Shown here piece by piece: positions 60,272 to 64,000 of a stretch of DNA of 64,000 bases; position 1 is the stretch's first letter, and every line of letters begins with the position of its first letter. Location: positions 186,001 to 250,000 of the forward strand of contig BGZK01000725.1 in NCBI GenBank assembly GCA_005406025.1, written 5' to 3'. Below the pieces are notes generated by a model. That model saw only the letters and a list, made by a program, of their open reading frames with translations. It was not told the DNA's origin and searched no databases. The position numbers and the translations under genes are program-made. The stretch comes from Eumeta japonica. Taxonomy: Eukaryota > Arthropoda > Insecta > Lepidoptera > Psychidae.

Positions 60272-62025
60272 GTAAACACATTTGTTATTCATATATTCAT
60301 AGGTTTTATGTGAGAAGTGATTCATTATTGTACGATTTCAATATTTACAAATAAACTTTACAAAGTTAAATAACAAGAATAAATATTGCTAATTAGAAAG
60401 TTATCATTGAAGGTAAAATATTGATTTTTTTTCTTCTACAATTCAAGTAGTTGTCTATAAAAAGAAAATATAATAGGCTGTGATGTATAATAAGCTTTTT
60501 ACGTAATTGATATAAATCCATTAAAAATATAAAGAAATCTGTTTTTAAATGGATAATATTTTCTGAAATTTACCATTTACTATTACTATGAAAAGGTGAC
60601 ACCAATTCATTTAGGATCAATTTTACCTAAACGTGCTAAAGGTCATTAATATAGATACATACTTAAATTTGTGTGGTTAATTTACTACCGTGTCCCTAAA
60701 AGGAATCAAATTCGTTTTTTTTTTCATCAGATCGAGAAACACACCATCATCCAAACATTTGATGTCAAATGTTGCACAGGAAAAATAGTCATGGAGTTTA
60801 CAATTTCAGTTAAAGTACCGTGGTGGGCAGTAGTTTTTTTTACTCCTAACAGCTTATATGCTTAGCCTTTTCCAAATTTAATTTCTAAGTTAATGCGACT
60901 GAGTAAAATATTTTACTTCCGCAACAAATTAGTTGGCGCGGGAGATGAATTAAGAGATATATTAATGAAAATTGTAGTGTCATTAAAAACACTATATTTC
61001 TTTTTTTTATACTTTAAGCCAAGACATTGAGATTGCTAAAATTTTTTTTGAAACCATTTTATCTATCTCTCAAACCGAAAGTCAAGATAACCACCTTCAA
61101 TTCTACCAATATCATTCTTTATGATACTCCATATTATTTTCTCTTCATTATTTGCTATTTTTCATTTTACTTTTAACGTGTCTTTTTTCAACCGAGATAA
61201 AAATAATTTAAAATACCTTTTTATATATTCAACTCTCCTTATTTATTTGAAGGTTAGCGTCACAAAGTTGACATGATTTATTTCTACTTTAATAAATCCC
61301 TACAGTTACCCTACCACTAAATAATAATGACACATTTATTTTAATATTTATCATATTAAAAATATGCTGATAGTCTGCTTTTATATTAAAAGTGAATGAT
61401 GTAACCGATTTTAATCATCACAGCATTGTTGATCCAGAACTCTCTGAAAGTTATCATTGCCTATGCAATTAAATTTGATAGTTCTTGCTACACAGTATAC
61501 AACACAGTCTAATTTATAATAGCAATTTCAGAAGGTGAACAATTTCTGTTTTATATACCATACAAAATACCATTTTTCACACATTTAAATTTATTTTTAA
61601 CTTTAATATACATTCATTTTTCGCTTACTGTAAAGTCTTCCATTTTTTTTTCTAGGAGATTGAAAAGCAAAGTTACTTGAAATAACTCATGATCATAAAT
61701 ACCTAATATTCGTTATAAGGAAAATTATACATATCTCCAGACATTTATAATTTTTAAACAAACAAAACAATTTGTTGATTGTTTAATCTGCGACTTTTAT
61801 ATTTTTAAATTACTGAAATTCAGATTCAGTCGATTTGAAATATAATATTATACAGGGCCTTCGGCACGTGAGTTTCATTTGAACTTTTTCGAACAGACAT
61901 TAAATTTTAATCGTATTATTCTGGAGCAATTATAACAATGCAAAGGGAGTCATTTATTATTGTTTATAATGTCATAAATTTATAAGTAATAAAGTACCTT
62001 TAATTAATTCAATAAGTATATCTAT
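60272..62025. other. Unannotated AT-rich DNA
   Basis: No recognised feature in about 1.75 kb. Confidence 0.5.
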
Positions 62026-62166
62026 ATGTTTCACACGTCACGGCGCTTGGCGGTAAGGACGGAGGTGCGCGGAAACGACCACAAAAAAATGGACATGAAG
62101 ACGTTTCAGACCACGGGCCTTGATTCACTTCCCAGGCCGGCACCTAGGTCTGTTTTGTACCGTTAG
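62026..62166 (+). other. GC-rich patch with a 46-codon frame
   Basis: A complete small frame runs from ATG at 62026 (MFHTSRRLAVRTEVRGNDHK) to TAG at 62164. It sits in a locally GC-rich patch with several CpGs. It has no recognisable homologue. A donor-like GGTAAGGA lies inside it. It may be an exon fragment, a regulatory patch or a repeat remnant. Confidence 0.25.
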
Positions 62167-64000
62167 CTTTAGTTTACAGTAATCTGATTGTTTTCGTAAG
62201 TACTCAAGAACCTTTTCGTAAGTAGTTTAGGGTTATACACGAATTAATATATGTAATATAATCGAGTTAAACATATTTTGTTGACATTTATTGGATCGAA
62301 TTACGTAAAAAAAAAACGCTGAAAGTTCACTAACAGCATCTTTCATCAAAATTGCAAAATTTAATGTTCGTGAGATCAGTTTTTCATGTTCATCTACATA
62401 AATGTCATCTCGACGAAAGCTGAAACTTGGAGTATTAAAGTTATATTTGATCAAAGTTCAAAAAAGGACTACTAATAATTTAAATTATTCAATTAAAAGG
62501 CATTATATAACGTCAAAAAATAAGAAGATTCTTGATATTAAGCAAATCTTTACGTGGTATGAAGAAACAAGACGTCGTTGTAAAACAAATACAGAATCAA
62601 GTTGGGCTTGACATTCTAGTAACACCTTTCAAGAAATACATCCGTTTGGAAAAGCCTTAGGGAACTTGTTCTATCGTAAATGGATGTCAACCATAGACAT
62701 ATATGTGTATTGAAAACATTAATATTTTATTACCATGTGATGTGATAGAGAATTCTTAAATTTATTTAGAACTATTTACGAATATGTTTACTCATAAACA
62801 TCATTTAAGAGTGATGGTAATTTGATGCTGACCAGTGCATCGTTTTCGAATCGGAATGTAACGAAAACGATCTTAAACATGCATAGGGAAATTGACAAAA
62901 GAATTTTCAGTTTAAATAGAATAAAATGATTCACTTCGTGTTTCAAAGAGCTCATTAATACGTCGGCCGTGGATGTGGTCACCGCATAGGTGATAAAGGT
63001 CGTCAACGACTCCCAACCGGCGCTGGAACAGCATGGAGAGCTAGCTCAATGTCTAAATCCTTCAATCTAAATAATATTGTGGGAATGTTTGTCCCTGCGA
63101 CGTGCTGACAAAAAGACGATGTGCATATCAGCTTACAAAATCCAGTGCTTCGCCTTCGCATTCCAGGAAACGTGATATTTAGCCAGATTTTATATCAGAC
63201 CGAAATTAGGACATAATCTACAAGTAAAATGGAATATAAAGTCACAAGTGAGTATGTAAATTGGAAGTAGGTGGGCAGCAATAGAGATTATGTAGCATGA
63301 TTGTAACCGATAGTAGGATTTAAGAACGATAAAGAGGGTAAGCATTGTGACCCAAAATGTATTTTACAGGCACGAGGACGAAACCGGTAGCAATAGCTAA
63401 TTAAAAACAAATCTCCTAAAATTTCAACTGTAATATAATTCTTAATAACATTCCAAAGAAAAAATCATTAAGCTATTTAAAGTGGAAGCCATCAAATCAA
63501 CACCATGCTATGTATTATAAATACAGACACGGCTTTAAAACAAATCTCATTGCTTGAGTATAGCATGTACAAAAGTCAATAGTCCGCTATTCATTTGCAC
63601 AAGGCAAACGGCCATTTTGCAATAGCCGGAGGCCAGTTTAGAAGTGTTTGGTCATAAGTAATTAGGGCTATCCAAACATATGAGCAGGCGCACACTCCAG
63701 CGTCCGACGCACTCGTTCTTGTGGGACTGCGAAGATAATTATGCAGATGTAAGAAGCGGTGATTAAGGGTCCTTGGTTTTTTGGGATCTGTAATATGAAA
63801 TCAGAAACATTACTTTGACAATGATAATTGCATACTTGTCTTGTTCCAAAATATGTGTTATTTAGATCTAAATTTATTTTCATTTTTGTGAGTCTGTATG
63901 TTAATAAGAATTTCGTTTTAAATACATTTGTTTTTGCTTGTAGATAAATGTAAAACCAATCTGTAGATAAATTAAATGTACCAATATCTAATTTTACTTG
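62167..64000. other. Unannotated DNA
   Basis: No firm feature. The minus-strand sequence near 62930-63040 is less AT-rich (LYHLCGDHIHGRRINELFE in one frame). A pyrimidine-rich acceptor followed by a short open frame lies at about 63728 on the minus strand. Both are too weak to call. Confidence 0.35.

Noticed and set aside
62788..63006. C-terminal part of a chemoreceptor-like membrane protein (minus strand)
   Set aside because: The hydrophobic stretch is suggestive only. No conserved motif could be identified and the frame is interrupted upstream.
63640..63726. Minus-strand terminal exon after a pyrimidine-rich acceptor
   Set aside because: Only about 20 codons, with two frames possible and no similarity. 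Such acceptor-like sites are frequent in AT-rich DNA.

Overview
The window is strongly AT-rich eukaryotic nuclear DNA. The repeats point to a moth or butterfly (Lepidoptera). Those I recognise from memory of lepidopteran assemblies are a 120-bp satellite, a SINE/LINE tail with a CATGGGCGG core, the GGCCAAGTGCG dispersed repeat, two non-LTR retrotransposon families and several mariner transposons. I found no complete host protein gene, no tRNA or rRNA gene, no CRISPR array and no bacterial-style operon. Nearly every open frame over 60 codons is a chance frame, a transposon relic or a satellite frame. The stretch reads as intergenic or long-intron DNA filled with decayed mobile elements.

Layout. 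0-7 kb: a 3' fragment of LINE family A, a dispersed repeat with a (CA)n core, a 240-bp MITE and two SINE-type pieces. 7-10.3 kb: a LINE B fragment abutted by a long minus-strand LINE A copy. That copy still shows reverse-transcriptase motifs A, B and C, but part of its C-terminal coding region is amplified into a 252-bp tandem array. 10.3-16.3 kb: mostly unannotatable, with one CR1/Jockey-like RT relic and a mariner scrap. 16.4-23.2 kb: a Jockey/CR1-like RT relic leading into a 6.15-kb array of about 52 copies of a 120-bp satellite monomer. 23-37 kb: two copies of one mariner family, a LINE B fragment, dispersed repeats and several near-perfect hairpins. 37.7-38.0 kb: the sharpest CpG-rich island in the window. 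38-57 kb: SINEs, further copies of two dispersed repeat families, a second CpG-rich stretch near 50 kb and a 1.3-kb mariner with both terminal repeats. 57-64 kb: a third LINE A fragment, a 48-bp palindrome and a few GC-richer patches that could be exons.

There is no gene pathway to describe. The interest lies in how repeats are built. A LINE coding segment became an 84-codon-period tandem array. A 120-bp satellite begins within about 65 bp of the last recognisable RT sequence and carries a variant that opens a 40-codon frame. Two copies of a mariner family are trimmed at different places. Host-gene candidates (CpG islands at 37.8 and 50.0 kb, possible exons at 49.1, 60.1 and 62.0 kb) are weak and marked as such.
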